Below are positions 49,201-61,261 of a stretch of DNA of 64,000 nt, one piece after another. The notes beneath the pieces were generated by a model that made no database searches, had not been told where the DNA came from, and was given only the letters and a program-made list of their open reading frames with translations. This DNA comes from Litomosoides sigmodontis (Eukaryota; Nematoda; Chromadorea; Rhabditida; Onchocercidae). Both the position numbers and the translations under genes were made by a program. The stretch lies in assembly GCA_963070105.1 (NCBI GenBank), contig OY718803.1, positions 6,368,507-6,432,506 on the forward strand. The letters run 5' to 3'. Within the stretch, counting starts at the first letter, position 1; every line of letters starts with the position of its first letter.

Positions 49201-52200
49201 GCAAGCTATCAAACTCACCGATGCATTTCTTCAACCGCTCATCGTAATAGAAACCCTTCGAACAGTTCGTTATTGTGCAATTGTTGCACAACTGAATAGC
49301 AAAATAATCCGCGCTCTTACCTGTAGCATTTACGATATTACAAAAATCAGCTTTCACACAAATAAAATATTTAATTCATATATTATTTCATGTATTTGAA
49401 GGTTTTGCCTTCGTTGTGTCACGCAGCAAAAAAGTTGATTGTAAGTAATTATTCGGAAGTAATTAATACCGACCGGAAACGGTTTCCTTGCGGCCAACTG
49501 TTCGTCTCCGCCATGAACAATTGCTACCATTCGCATTAATTAGTATCTCAAAGTAATTTTGCACATTCTATAAAGGAGGAAATGAGTGACCTATTCGCAC
49601 GAGAATATTAATTTTAAGATTTAATAATGATGAATGTCTCCTTCGCTTAAAAAGGCTAAAATTTTGAATTCACAGATGTCTTTAATTTATGCTACATTTA
49701 CTAGCATTCAAACGCATCTCAAATTTCTTCTTCTCTCGAAACTATTCTGAATAACGTTTTTGCAGGGAAAACATTAAATGAGACTCGAAATGAAATATTC
49801 AAGAGATGTGACTCGAAACCTCTGTAACTCGAGGACATGTATCGTAAAAAGATTCAGTGATTCCACAGTCAAAGTACCATTTGGCGAATTCACACCGTCC
49901 GGATAATTCATTCGATCTTTCCTGATTTAAAATTCGATTCTGTGAAGATTACGAATAACAGGATTAGAAGTAATGCACTTAAAATAAATCTTTGCGTTCT
50001 AAAACGGGACAATGATGTCGCTTAAAGCAAGTTAGTCAGTTTCAAGCTTCGAAGCCAGTGCGAAGTGAAAATGAACCCTTTTAGAAAGTGAACTGTAATT
50101 GTATGCATTCGAGAAATGAGTAACGTCTGAGCATTCGCTTCGGTTATAAATGAGCTGAAGTTTTTCGATACAACTCTCTTCGTTTAATGTTAACTTAGCA
50201 AACTGATCGCTGCAGTAATAATCGTAAATTCTTTCCAGGTGCGTATTCATATACCTAAAGAAAACAGTCCAAATAACGAACGGTGCTTCCTGCGCAGCCT
50301 ACGGCCTCAATTGATTGAGGCATGAACGCACGTGGAATTTCAATTTCAGTGCTACATGAAATATGCTAATTGTGTCCTGGGAGAAGTGCAAACACAAACC
50401 TGCACCGCACACTAATTCCTTGAACATTTCTCTTGTAAATTTTATACGCTAAGCAAGGAGTTCTTTTGACCAATTCATTAAAAGGCGTGCGGAACAACTG
50501 ATATCCAATATTTTCATATTCCCTCAATTTCAGTCCTTCTTCCAACACATATCGTTCACTTGCTATATCACATCGTCCTGCGCTGATTTCATTTTTCAGA
50601 TTCCATTCCACTGATTTTAAGAAATTGAATTAATAAAGTGTTGCGTTGCGCAAAAGAATCTCTCAAGTCCAAATCTTTCATTAAAAAAATTCGGTATTTA
50701 CTCAACTAATTTCATTCAAGCCAATCTCTTTAAGAATTCCATTTCCTTCAAAAAAACATTATTTGTATTTCATGGAAAATCTGTTCTGGAGTATAATTAA
50801 TTGAAGGAACTGAAGAAAACAGATTATTTAATAATACTTTGAAAGCTGCAACATACCATCCGATGATTTATTAATTTCGGAATGAGTAAAATTTAATTGC
50901 GGTAAATTTGAACGAAGTTTTCGTAAATTGCATGAGCTTTCATTCGAGTTTAAAAGTAGTTCGTAATATCGTTGAATGATCTAGAAATCGGATTAAAAAA
51001 AATGCTATCCGCATAAAGCATTTCAACTTGTATTCAAAAATTTCTAAATAATTTGCGTCGTAGTAGTTTTTTTTCAGTGATGCTCAAATAGGTGAGGTCA
51101 TTCACTTGATAGATTATTTGATGTGGTCAAAGATAAAATGAACTAATAATTACTACATGCTAATTGAATGGAAAACCTGAGAGGCAACAGGACATGCTTC
51201 GTTGTATTCATCGGTGAGGCTACAATTAAGATAATGCTGCACAACGCGACATTTACGATCTTTAATTTCGTTCTGTTCGTATTCCTAAAGATTTAAGAAA
51301 TTCAAAATTATCAAATTCCTCACTTACACTCCTAACTCTAACTACAAACTGCAAAAGTTTTCATTTGACCTTTACAGCACGGAGAAATGCGAGGAGAGCC
51401 TTGGATGATAAGAGATGTTCCTTTCACTGCTTCCCGTTTTTAGTCAATCTTGGCTGATTTTCAGTGGAAATTGAAAGAATCTGACAGGAGTGGCATAACT
51501 CTCCCTCAATCTCTCCGGCAGGAATTCTCCGGATTGCTGACTCTCTAATATCAAATGCTTCTTTGCGGAATCGATAACATTCACTGCTATTTTCCGATAC
51601 GTTTCCCGTGCCAGTAAAGTGGAATAATAAACTATTCGCTAATTGCACTTCGAGAATGACGGGAGGAGAAATGATTGGAATGCTTACAATTATGACTTCC
51701 TGATGAAGCATATGGTTTGCTGGACTGAATTAAACAGAAATGGAAAGATCGGACTGATCATCCGGAGGAACCGGATTATCATTAGGAAGAATGAGTATAA
51801 AATTTTTAACAAAAATTAAAGCAGTTAGAAAATGCATTTGAAACTAACACTCCGGAAAAGAATCCTTTCTTGATCGGATTGAAAAATGCTGTTATGGAAG
51901 CATTCCGGGGAATATGTGAAGTAATCATGAAAAGTAGTTAGACAAGCTTGATGTTCACGTAATTGCTTTTGGAAATTGCTGGAGCATATCTCGGTAAAAA
52001 AGTGTTCTGACTGAGTGTTTAATATTCTGAAATCTAGCATCTAAGCAAACTACGTTGTTTACTCGTTTTGAGTGTTGCAATTATATTCTAACAGACTTCA
52101 TTTCAGTTTCGTATGAAAGTTGATAAGTCTGCTGTTATTGTGAAAAGGTGATTGATTACTTGTATTCAGAGATAAGCATATCTTAGATAGATAATGACTT

Positions 52201-52628
52201 CATCCATCAGTTGTCGGAGGAGAACATCTCACATGAAATATTTGAAAAATGAAAAACAACCTGCAATTCACTTCGTCCTCCCTACTACAACTCTCGTACT
52301 CATCGTATAAGTTGCAAAGTGTTGGTGGTGCAGCTATGAACGGTTTTTCAAAAAGGAATTGTCCAAAATTAACTTTCTCGATGAATGGAGCGAAGCATTT
52401 CTGAACGATTCGCTGTTCGTTCAGAAAGTCGCAATGCATTTCATTGCTATTTCTTTCTACAAATCATTGCAAATTGATGAATTCAACGGTTCCTTAGGTT
52501 CCTCTTACTAGTCATCTGTCTGTGGCAAATAATGAGATGAAAATTTTACCATTAAAAGTTAAAAAGTTAGGTACAAGAAGCAGGAAGACAACAGCACGCA
52601 CAACACAAGCTGCAGCACCACGCGACAT
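46231..52628 (-). CDS. Secreted mosaic protein: two cysteine-rich four-exon modules, cbEGF, YWTD propeller, EGF, two LDLa repeats
   Basis: Nineteen exons join in phase, in transcription order: 52550-52628, 52261-52456, 51849-52026, 51177-51284, 50857-50980, 50400-50610, 50077-50254, 49820-49939, 49474-49567, 49219-49320, 48778-48915, 48543-48670, 48279-48415, 47857-47979, 47583-47753, 47248-47477, 46961-47126, 46468-46538, 46231-46424 (915 residues). Signal peptide ([17 protein letters not shown]). Two ~200-residue Cys-rich modules follow, loosely like nematode DUF19/T20D4.11 domains. Next are a cbEGF ([12 protein letters not shown]), a six-bladed propeller (YYVD, YSLR, YASD, YWAD, FWSD), an EGF ([12 protein letters not shown]) and two LDLa ([28 protein letters not shown]). 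No membrane segment was found, so probably secreted. The C-terminal half is LDL-receptor/LRP-like, but with LDLa after the propeller. Two introns use GC donors. One or two genes remains possible, though phase runs through the junction. Confidence 0.8.
51486..51699 (-). other. Orphan exon-like segment in intron 3 of the mosaic gene
   Basis: Open from an acceptor-like CAG to a GTCAGA donor, starting in phase 0 and ending with one extra base, the same phase class as exons 5 and 10 of the host gene. The translation (ANSLLFHF, then [13 protein letters not shown]) is reminiscent of those exons ([14 protein letters not shown]). However, it cannot be spliced in phase to the next exon by its normal acceptor. 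It could be a relic of a third module, or an alternative exon using a different acceptor. Confidence 0.35.
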
Positions 52629-54794
52629 TGCAACACCAAAGTTTCGTTAGCAAAGAAGTTGAGAGGAGAATTGACCGACTTTGAAATGATTGTCTGCTTG
52701 ACCTCATCTCTTGAACACAACCATCGCTGCACACTGTGAGGTCACATTGTGCGCTGATTAAGCAGAGGTGATACTTAGAGAGTAGTTGCAGATTGTCATC
52801 ATGAACTTATTTGCGATCAGGTAATGTTCCAGTCCGGTCACTGTGCACGAATTTGAATTGAAGTAACTAATAATCATAAGAAGGTTACCATTACCCATTG
52901 ATAACGAATCCTTCTCATGCAATAAGCATTTCCGACGATGACCACTTTCCGCACGGATCCACGCTCTACCCGTCTTACTACGAGCAGATTCCGTACAACA
53001 GAGAAAGGCTCCAGCATTTGCCTGTTTTGGTCACTGCGATTCACACCTTTCCAGTTATTCACATATTCCATTCCTAATCTTGCAGTGCTAACGAAGCAAG
53101 CTACCATAAAGATCAATGAAAATGGTGAGTTGGAACACTTCATCACTTGAGCAACAAATTCGAATTCATCTCTGAACAGCTGAACTCTTGACAAGTTTGA
53201 TCGTTGCCGACAACTTGTATAGGATTCTCCGTACGCGGCACTCCTAACTGTTATTTTCATTCATTCTTTACGTAAGTAAGCGCTTATCATCAGATATTTG
53301 CACTTTCTTGTTTGGCTCAGCTTCACTATCTGTCAATTAACCTGTGCGTAGTGCGATAGGACGTGGAAAAATCACGCATGAGAAGAGAGCGTAAAATATT
53401 TAAGCTCATTTCAATGCATTAATGAATTCGTCCTCATCGACAACTATTCTCTGTGGCCAATTTAACCTGCTTCTTCGCATGCTCATCAATTCTCCAATTA
53501 CGTATAACCCGAACCACCCGCACTCACGCAACTTCGTAATTGCGATCCTTCGCAGCACCACACGTAACCGACCATGACCAACACCGCATGTTTGCTGCGC
53601 TACCCACAAGCTACAAAAACACCATTCAGGTTCGGAGACGAGTAGCAAAAGAATCCGATGCTGTTTTAGTTCGTACATGCGTCGTTCGATGAAAGTGACT
53701 GTACATGGGTTGTTGTGGGCTTTGACTCTTCCACTTTAAATTCTACTTCTCCTGCCTTGGTTGGTGTGAGTAACACTTCTTTCCTCAGTGTTCCCTAAAA
53801 GCAGACATCTCCCTAATTATTATTCATTTGCTTTTGCACTTACGTAAAATTGTAAGTGAAGTTGACGTTAAGAGTGGTTGTGAAGTACATCGTAATCATA
53901 TTACAAGTTTCATATTTTTTGTACTTAAGAACTGTTCACTGCTTGATATGCTGATGTGGGCATAATTTGCTGTGTGGTGATGGAGACATGTTGCTTGGGT
54001 TCATCGATGAGTATCTCCCGCACGCAAAATAATAGCTGATGGAACTTCGTCTCGTGGAAATCTAATGTTTTTACATATTTCACTTAGTTTCTGTTCAAAT
54101 ATATTTGACCAGTGAAAAGCGCCAAGGAGTGGAAGAGAACATCTTCTATCAAGGCTAACTCACAATTCACAGTTACAGAAGATATCAGTGTTGTGTAATT
54201 GTGAACTAGAGCTCATCGTTCGAGTATTTGTGTTTTATATCCTGCTCTCAATGATATCCAGCTATTCAGTTGCTTGTTTGTAGTTATGGCTGTTTGTTTC
54301 ATTATCTAGTAGGCCTGTTGTTTCAGCTAACAAAGAAGAGATCCTTCTTTATCATTTCAATACCTAACATTCTATATTCCGTTTAGTCTCAAAATGTACT
54401 TTAAGGCTTTATTTATTAGCAATTTTCTGAAGCTGTGCTTATCACCTCTAATATGTACCTGCACAGTTTACCTGCACAGTCTGGTTGTTGTATTTCAGTG
54501 TTCTCAGAAAAGGTAGAAATCCCATGTATGATATATGCACATATAGTCTTTCCCAAGAACTTTGGAATAAAACAACCTAACTATATCGACTGCTGTACAG
54601 TGATAGCTAATCACGATTGGCAGAGAAAATCATTTAGTTGTATGTACGATAGGAAGCAGTCAAACGGGTTTCTGCTAATGTCTTCGACAAATTAATGCCA
54701 CCCATTTACTGCAACCTTTCAATTGATGATGATTTTGTATTTGTAATGATTTCAGCTAATTTAAGGAAAATAGTCCATAGCTGGACGAACGGCA
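52629..54794. promoter_or_regulatory. Divergent intergenic region (mosaic gene / rab-5)
   Basis: About 2.2 kb between divergent start codons, which should contain both promoters. Open frames of 90-129 residues on the minus strand (52874-53260, 53406-53678) have no recognisable motif and no splice context. A TTTCAG at 54750-54755 is a likely trans-splice acceptor for rab-5. Confidence 0.45.
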
Positions 54795-56787
54795 ATGCTT
54801 TCTGGAAATACAGGCGGTCCAAGCAAAACTTGCCAGTTCAAATTGGTTTTGTTGGGTGAAAGTGCGGTGGGTAAGTGTTCCGTTTAATCATATACTGTGG
54901 TACGTTCAAAGAACAAGGTTTTGTTCGTGAACCAAGGTTGTAATACTATGATGCTGATGTTTTTGATATTTTTCAGATAAAAAGGATCAAATTTTCAGGG
55001 AAATCATCATTGGTTCTAAGATTTGTAAAAGGACAGTTTCATGAGTACCAAGAATCGACAATTGGCGCTGCATTCCTCACTCAGACTGTTAGTTTGGATG
55101 ATACCACAGTGAAATTTGAGATATGGGATACTGCAGGGCAAGAAAGGTATCTGGTTTAGAACACACAAAAAAAAAGCTCGTTGTATCGTATTTTTTCGTT
55201 TTCCTTGTCTTACTTTTCGTACTTCAAATAACAAAAATTATCAGGTTTCTTTCATGAAGTGACATCTAAAAATGCTTCGTTTGGGTAGTGACTTCGTAGC
55301 CTTTGATTATTGTTTTCTGGGATGGCAACTTAAATGCGTGCATCAATTTTAATAAATCTTCCTTAACGGATTAGATAACTGATTTGAATGATAGTGTAAA
55401 AGCACATGAAATCGAGATTGGTAATCATGTTGTTTTATTTATTCTGATAATTCCCTTTTGCAGATATCATTCATTAGCACCAATGTATTACCGCGGAGCA
55501 CAGGCGGCAATAGTTGTATATGATATTACAAACCAGGTAATTTTTTAACGCCACATAGAAATACAAATTCTTTTGTCTGTAGTAGAATAGATCGTATAGT
55601 ATTTGATCGCAGTCTAATTATAAATAAGCATAGTTAGTTTCAGTACTAATTTTATTAGTGTTCAACTATCCAGAAATAGGGGATAACACTTATTGAAATA
55701 CTTCTTTCACTGTAATATTTCCATGCGTATCCAGTGGTGTGTAAAAATTCAGATTCAGAGTACTTAAATCCTTATGATTTCTGTCCTCATCATGGTAATA
55801 TAAGACATCGTGTCATAAGCTATATCATAAGTGCTTGTCGACGAGTATCAACATATGATCAGAAATTTTGAATTGAATGGTAATACGCGTAGCAAGCAGT
55901 CTTTGACGCTTTGAAAATAAGCATTTGTTAATTACATGTAAATTGCGTGGTAGTGCTGATATATACATGAAGTTTCATAAGTGATGTAGTGCATATTTAA
56001 CCAGAAAATTGTAGGAATCATTTGCGAAAGCAAAAAATTGGGTAAAAGAATTGCAACGGCAAGCCAGTCCGAATATTGTAATTGCTTTATCTGGGAATAA
56101 AGCTGATCTTGCAAACAAACGAGTTGTTGAATATGAGGTTTTTTTTAAATGATTTCTGTGGTTGGGCTCATATTCGACAGGCATTGTATCGAATGGAAAT
56201 AATCGTTGGGGACTCATGTTCTTTTGTTATTGCACAAATAATATGAGGAGTTCAGGTTTTGGTGTTATTTGGTTCTCGTTAATTTATTGAACCTTCTGTC
56301 TCACAATAACGTGTTGATACGTGTATATCGGAAATGACAGTTCGCTCACAGCTAAAGAAATGAAATTTTCTTGTTGAAATAGTTGAGCGTCAATTTAAGA
56401 GTTGTAAAGAACGTTAATTTCTCGCGATTCCATCATCGTTATTATTGTATGGCTTTTGTAAATGTAATTACAGGAAGCTCAAGCTTATGCAGAAGATAAT
56501 GCGTTGTTGTTCATGGAAACCTCAGCGAAAACGGCGATGAATGTAAATGACATCTTCCTTGCGATTGGTCAGTTCTTTATTTGATGAGTTTCATTTTTTA
56601 TCTAATGCTTTAGCTTTTGTAAGCTCTTGTAAAAGTGGCCTAAATTTTGAAAAGTTTTTTTTCAGCTAAGAAACTACCGAAAGGTAACGGAAGCGGTGGT
56701 GGTCCATCAGGACGTGGTCATGAAGGAATAGATATTGGTCAAGAGGGTCAAGGCCAAGGTGTAAGCTCTGGTTTGTGCTGTAAGTAA
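54795..56787 (+). CDS. rab-5: RAB-5 small GTPase of early endosomes
   Basis: Controls early endosome fusion and endocytic traffic (family knowledge). Six exons: 54795-54870, 54999-55146, 55464-55536, 56015-56137, 56474-56567, 56666-56787, giving 211 residues, normal for Rab5. GTP-binding motifs: GESAVGKS (21-28), the effector region [39 protein letters not shown] and ETSAKT. The C-terminal hypervariable region is Gly-rich and ends in GLCCK; the two cysteines are the geranylgeranylation site. The Rab5-specific residues IGAAFLTQ and [15 protein letters not shown] separate it from other Rabs. A TTTCAG acceptor 39 nt before the ATG supports trans-splicing and the start. Confidence 0.97.
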
Positions 56788-58104
56788 TGCAGTCGGAATA
56801 TCTAACACTAAAGTAACAACAAGAAAAACGCATTTCGTCCAATTGCTCTCAACGAATGAGCAGCGTTTGCTGGCCTCAACAAACATCAGCCTTTTATTAT
56901 TATTGATCAAAAGAAGTTTGATGCACTTTGAAATTCTACATTCTTTTCAGTTAATCTTTTCAGAGCAGTCAGAGAAGGAATTTCATTTTTGGTGCTCTGA
57001 ATTTTCAATTTATTCACATAATATTTTAAGTTCAAAAAATTATAACCTTCCTTCTAGGTTACCATACACCATCCATCCATTTGCAATAACTGTTTTCCGA
57101 GGGCAAAAATTTTGCAGTTATTATTTTTTGTATGGATAGGTTTTCAGTGAAGGTTATGTCTATAACTTGGCGCGCTCTCAATTTCATATATTTTTGTATG
57201 TTTCTTTCTTTGTTTTTTTCTAAAGAATTCATAACTCTTAGTGAAGAATTTTTTTTTGATATCAAATATTTGCCACTGCAGTCCTTCTCGTAAAAGTGGT
57301 GAAGTATTTCTAGAATTGTCATAAACTAACCATTAGTGGTAGTTTTTGAAGTTGACAAGTTTGCCAATCTTATCAATAGATTTCATTTCCTCTAACTAAA
57401 TTTATCTTTGATTATCTTTATTTTTCGTATTTCAGCTATCATGCTGGAATGTTCCAGTGAATCTTTTCCAGTGAACACTATTATTACAAGTCTAATGAAG
57501 TTTAGGCAACTTTTGAAAAATTCAGGAAGCTATGCTTTTTAAATTCTTGCTTTTTATCTTGATTTTAATTTTAAGAATTATAAAAACTTTCCAAAAAACT
57601 ATGCTTTGAGAGTGATATTTTTCGTATGTATTATGGAGGGTGAGAATTTAACAGAAGGATTTTTAAGATTAGAAATGCGCATACTTTTAAAGTTTGCTTT
57701 GAAATGTTTATTCCAACTGGTGTTGTGATCATCGTTTTATGAAATATATTTTAAACTCAGATAAAAAGTGCTCTGATTTTTATCTTTTTGTCGATTGTGG
57801 TTACGATGACCTACCGTTTCTTCTTGTTTTGCGAGTATGATTCGCAGTTCTTATAGAAAGCTTGTCATGAGATCACACAAGAGTACATTTCTTGCCGGAA
57901 AGTTTGATAGGAATATTGTGATAGTATCCCCTATCATATTCATCTGGGATACTATGAGATTTTTTTTAAAGAACTTCAGAACCCGTGGAGCCCTAGCATT
58001 ACCACTTCAGGTGTTAGATTTGCTTATCAAAGTTACTAGATGGAGGCTTTGTTTGCAGTATATTTTTGTTTGGTTTTTTTGATGTTTCAATAAGGAGCGC
58101 CTGT
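56788..58104. other. Intergenic region, rab-5 to the E2-like gene
   Basis: The rab-5 3' UTR and upstream region of the next gene. Open frames present (for example 56843-57139 and 57837-58082) show no family motif or splice structure. Confidence 0.55.
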
Positions 58105-59413
58105 ATGATGTTTACGAGGGCATCCAGCGAGGAACACCTTAGGATGGCCGTTCGAAATGCGGAGCGCGTATATATTTTAAGGGAAGAGCAACCTCCATTC
58201 GAAGCAGCGGTTAGTTGGTTTTCTCTGCTATTCGTATAACGTAGAAGCGATTTGCTTGCCCTTATTAATGTAAAATTTTATTTTAGTTGTTTAATTTCTA
58301 ATTCTCGCCTTTTCTATCTCTTTCATATTTTTGTAAAGAAGGGATTTCATCCTTCCTGTATGCTATCATTTTTGCTTAATTTTTTTATTGGGTTAGGTTT
58401 TGAGCTGTTTTGTTTTATATCAGTTTTTTGTAACTGTAGTAATTCTTGTGCAATTAAAATTTTGCACAAAAATTACTGCAGTTTTTGTGTTGCACAACTA
58501 CATGAATTACTACAGAAATACATTACGAAAACGACTTTGGTTCACTTTTTAGGGTAACTTGGAATGGAAACAGGGTTGCTGGGATCCACGTGCAGTTGGT
58601 TTATCAATCGATTCCACTCCAACGAGTGCTCGAAGTGTTCTGAGGCTCACCAAAGAAGTATGTTTATATGTTAATCTTTATGGCGTTGTATACATAACAT
58701 CTTGCGTAATTACTCTTTTATTTTTATAGATGAAAGAGCTTAAAAGAAACCCAGTGAAACATTGTCGAGCTGCGCCGAGAGCCGATAACATTCATGAATG
58801 GACTGCAGTGATTAATGGACCAGAAAATACTGTTTACGAAGGTGGTACTTTTTTTGTACAGATGTTTATACCGCCAACATACCCTTTCAATTCACCCAAG
58901 GTATTTTTTATAACCATACAGCCAGAACGAATGAATTTCATATAACGATTTTTATGAGTTGTTTCCGTAAATGAGGAGTGTATGCTAAGAAGTTTTCTAT
59001 ATATTACAGGTGCAGTTCTTAACAAGGATCTATCACTGCAATATCAATCGCCATGGTGTTGTTAATGTCGACATATTACGTGATCGGTGGAGTTCCTCAA
59101 TGACAATTGGAAGAATTCTACAGGAAATAGTTGCTTTACTATATGACTGCAAACCTGGTACGTTCTTTTTTTTGAACTTCTTTGGTTATTATTATATCGA
59201 TTTGAATATCGTTAGTGTTGCTTCATTTAGGCGATTAACGCTTCTTTCGTGTTCGTTTTATACATTATAGGAAATAAGTAATCCATCAGCTTTATATGTA
59301 GTAAAGTATTTCTAGAAAATGCTCTTCTTGAAAATATTGCGGAACAATATATGAACAACCGAAAGGAATTTGATGCTACAGCGCGGGTATGGACATTACG
59401 ATTTGCTCAGTAA
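58105..59413 (+). CDS. Ubiquitin-conjugating enzyme E2-like protein without the catalytic cysteine
   Basis: Five exons: 58105-58209, 58553-58657, 58730-58900, 59010-59157, 59316-59413, giving 208 residues. A polar ~70-residue extension leads into a full UBC fold: TSARSVLRLTKEMKELKRNP (helix 1), DNIHEWTAVINGPENTVYEG, YPFNSPKVQFLTRIYHCNIN, then helix 4 with YMNNRKEFDATARVWT. Layout and the HCN variant of the HPN motif match the UBE2E class. In active E2s the site reads GxICLDIL; here it is GVVNVDIL, with Asn146 (AAT) at the cysteine position. The following WSPAL is WSSSM. Reading frame and splice sites are intact. Inference: it cannot form a ubiquitin thioester and acts as a UEV-like scaffold or competitor, unless a different nucleophile is used. 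The start may be ATG 58105 or 58108. Confidence 0.92.
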
Positions 59414-60107
59414 TCTCTGATGTTATATAATAAGAAAACTGTCGTGTCATTCTTTATTTTAATGTGATAAATATTTAATTCGTTTTTCTTTCTCTGTTTA
59501 TAAATGTAGGCAAAAGCTGGATGGATGTCACCGCAAAATACGTTGTATCCAACGATAAATATATACTGATTTTGAACTGTACGTGCTGAAATCTTATGGT
59601 CAAATGCCTTGTTTTCTTTGATGACACTTGGATGGAGTACCCACAATAGCCATTTTTTCTTATTCTTACTTTGCACTTTTCCTGCACCACTTTATTTAGC
59701 ACCAATTAATCGTAATAAATTTGTTTTATATCTTTGTCCTTCAGCATATACAAATTTGTTGTTTTCCATGAAATATTTAAATATTTTAATACTTAGTGAA
59801 TGAAATGTTTATTTCATGTTTTCAGGAAAGTATGAACGACATATCATTTCCACGGGTGCATTCTTCAAACAAAGACCTTGTTCCTGTTTGATCTTAATGC
59901 ATTTTTGTGATGCCACTTTGAGGAAGGGAGGGATGTTTATTTTTCAATAAGCGCATACGAGCATTTTACCGACACTCTGTGTTGGCACTCTTAGTCTCTA
60001 AATATACATTCATTCTGGTTTAAGGGTTTCAGATATTTATATAAACTATCGTGGTAAACAGTCACTTCATTACGTCCAACAAAACTGTGAAACATCAGAA
60101 ATAGCAA
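59414..60107. other. Spacer between the E2-like gene and NMNAT
   Basis: A 694-bp AT-rich spacer. There is a candidate TTTCAG acceptor near 60031 upstream of the NMNAT start. No exon was recognised. Confidence 0.5.
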
Positions 60108-61261
60108 ATGAACAGTCTAGAAGGAGCACGAGTAGCTCTGCTGGCATGTGGTTGTTACAACCCGCCAACAATTATGCATCTTAGGATGTTCGAAAGTGCT
60201 CGTGATTTTTTGGAAGTTCGCTACGGGTGTGAAGTGGTTGAAGGAATTCTAAGCCCAGTTGCTGATTATTTTGGCAAGCCTGACCTGTTGCCTGCAATAC
60301 ACAGGCAAATAATATCTTTTCAGCTTTTGATAGTTTTTGATAATCAGTTTGCTTATGTAAAGTTGTACTTATTTCTTTGTTGGTCAAGACAATCTGCTAT
60401 TGATTATTGTGACGTGCCACGTTTCTATTTGTCACGATGCCTGGCAACATTTAGAACAATTATGTGAGGAAATTGATGAAGTTATTTTGTTTCCATTTGC
60501 ATACGAGGTCTTGCTAGTTATCAGTGGCAAAAATTGTCGCAAGAAAAGTGATCAATTTTTTCCTAATCTCAAAATATTTCAGGTACAAAATGTCGGAATT
60601 AGCAGTAAAGAGTTCAACGTGGATCCGAGCTGACCAATGGGAGTGTACTCAAAAGCAGTGGACTAAGACACTTTTGGTTTTGCTGCATTTCAAGCAGATG
60701 TTAGATCGGAAATATAACAATGACACGCGACTGCGTTTGATGTTGTTATGTGGTGGTGATGTTGTGGACTCTTTCAAACGATTAACAACTGAAGGAGACC
60801 ATCTATGGGATCCCCAGGATGTTTGCGCAATTATACGAGACTTTGGTTTGTGGTAGCTTTAAATTGAGTAGTGTTTTAAGAGTATTAATTGAAATGTGTA
60901 TTTATAATGTCCGGAAATTTTATTTTAAGGAAACTGTATGTGTTTGGAATTGTGCATATTGACTAAAAAATACTGAAATATTCTTTTAATAGGTAAGATT
61001 GTAGGCTTGGTAGTACTGGCGAGGCAGAATTCAGAACCAATGAAGACTTTAAGTCAACTTGGCTACAATGGTCAGTCACTGGCGAACGTATTTGTTTTCG
61101 AAGATACTGCTTTACCTAATGATATAAGCTCTACCCGTTTACGAGCTGCAATTCGACGTGGTGAGTCAATCAAGTATTGCACGATGGATTCAGTGGTAGA
61201 TTACATTAGAAAACATCAGCTTTATCGTGTTAAGAATAATCAGGTCGCAAACTGTCCTTAG
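60108..61261 (+). CDS. Nicotinamide/nicotinate mononucleotide adenylyltransferase (NMNAT)
   Basis: Makes NAD (or deamido-NAD) from NMN/NaMN and ATP. Three exons: 60108-60304, 60583-60845, 60993-61261, giving 242 residues, close to the short nuclear-type enzymes. The nucleotidyl-transferase signature CGCYNPPTIMHLRMFE stands for GxFNPxxxxHLRMFE, with the catalytic His in TIMH. It continues with GILSPVADYFGK, STWIRADQWECTQKQW, LMLLCGGDVVDSF and the second ATP motif ISSTRLR before the C-terminal SVVDYIRKHQLY. Intron 1 begins AG|GCAAAT, a GC donor: it is the only nearby site that keeps the conserved H-R-x-x-M sequence and the frame. A GT alternative downstream breaks the phase. Many NMNATs have an extra internal insert, absent here. 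Confidence 0.95.

Noticed and set aside
52874..53260. 128-codon minus-strand open frame upstream of the mosaic gene
   Set aside because: No recognisable domain, no signal peptide and an overlapping open frame on the other strand; not enough to call a gene.
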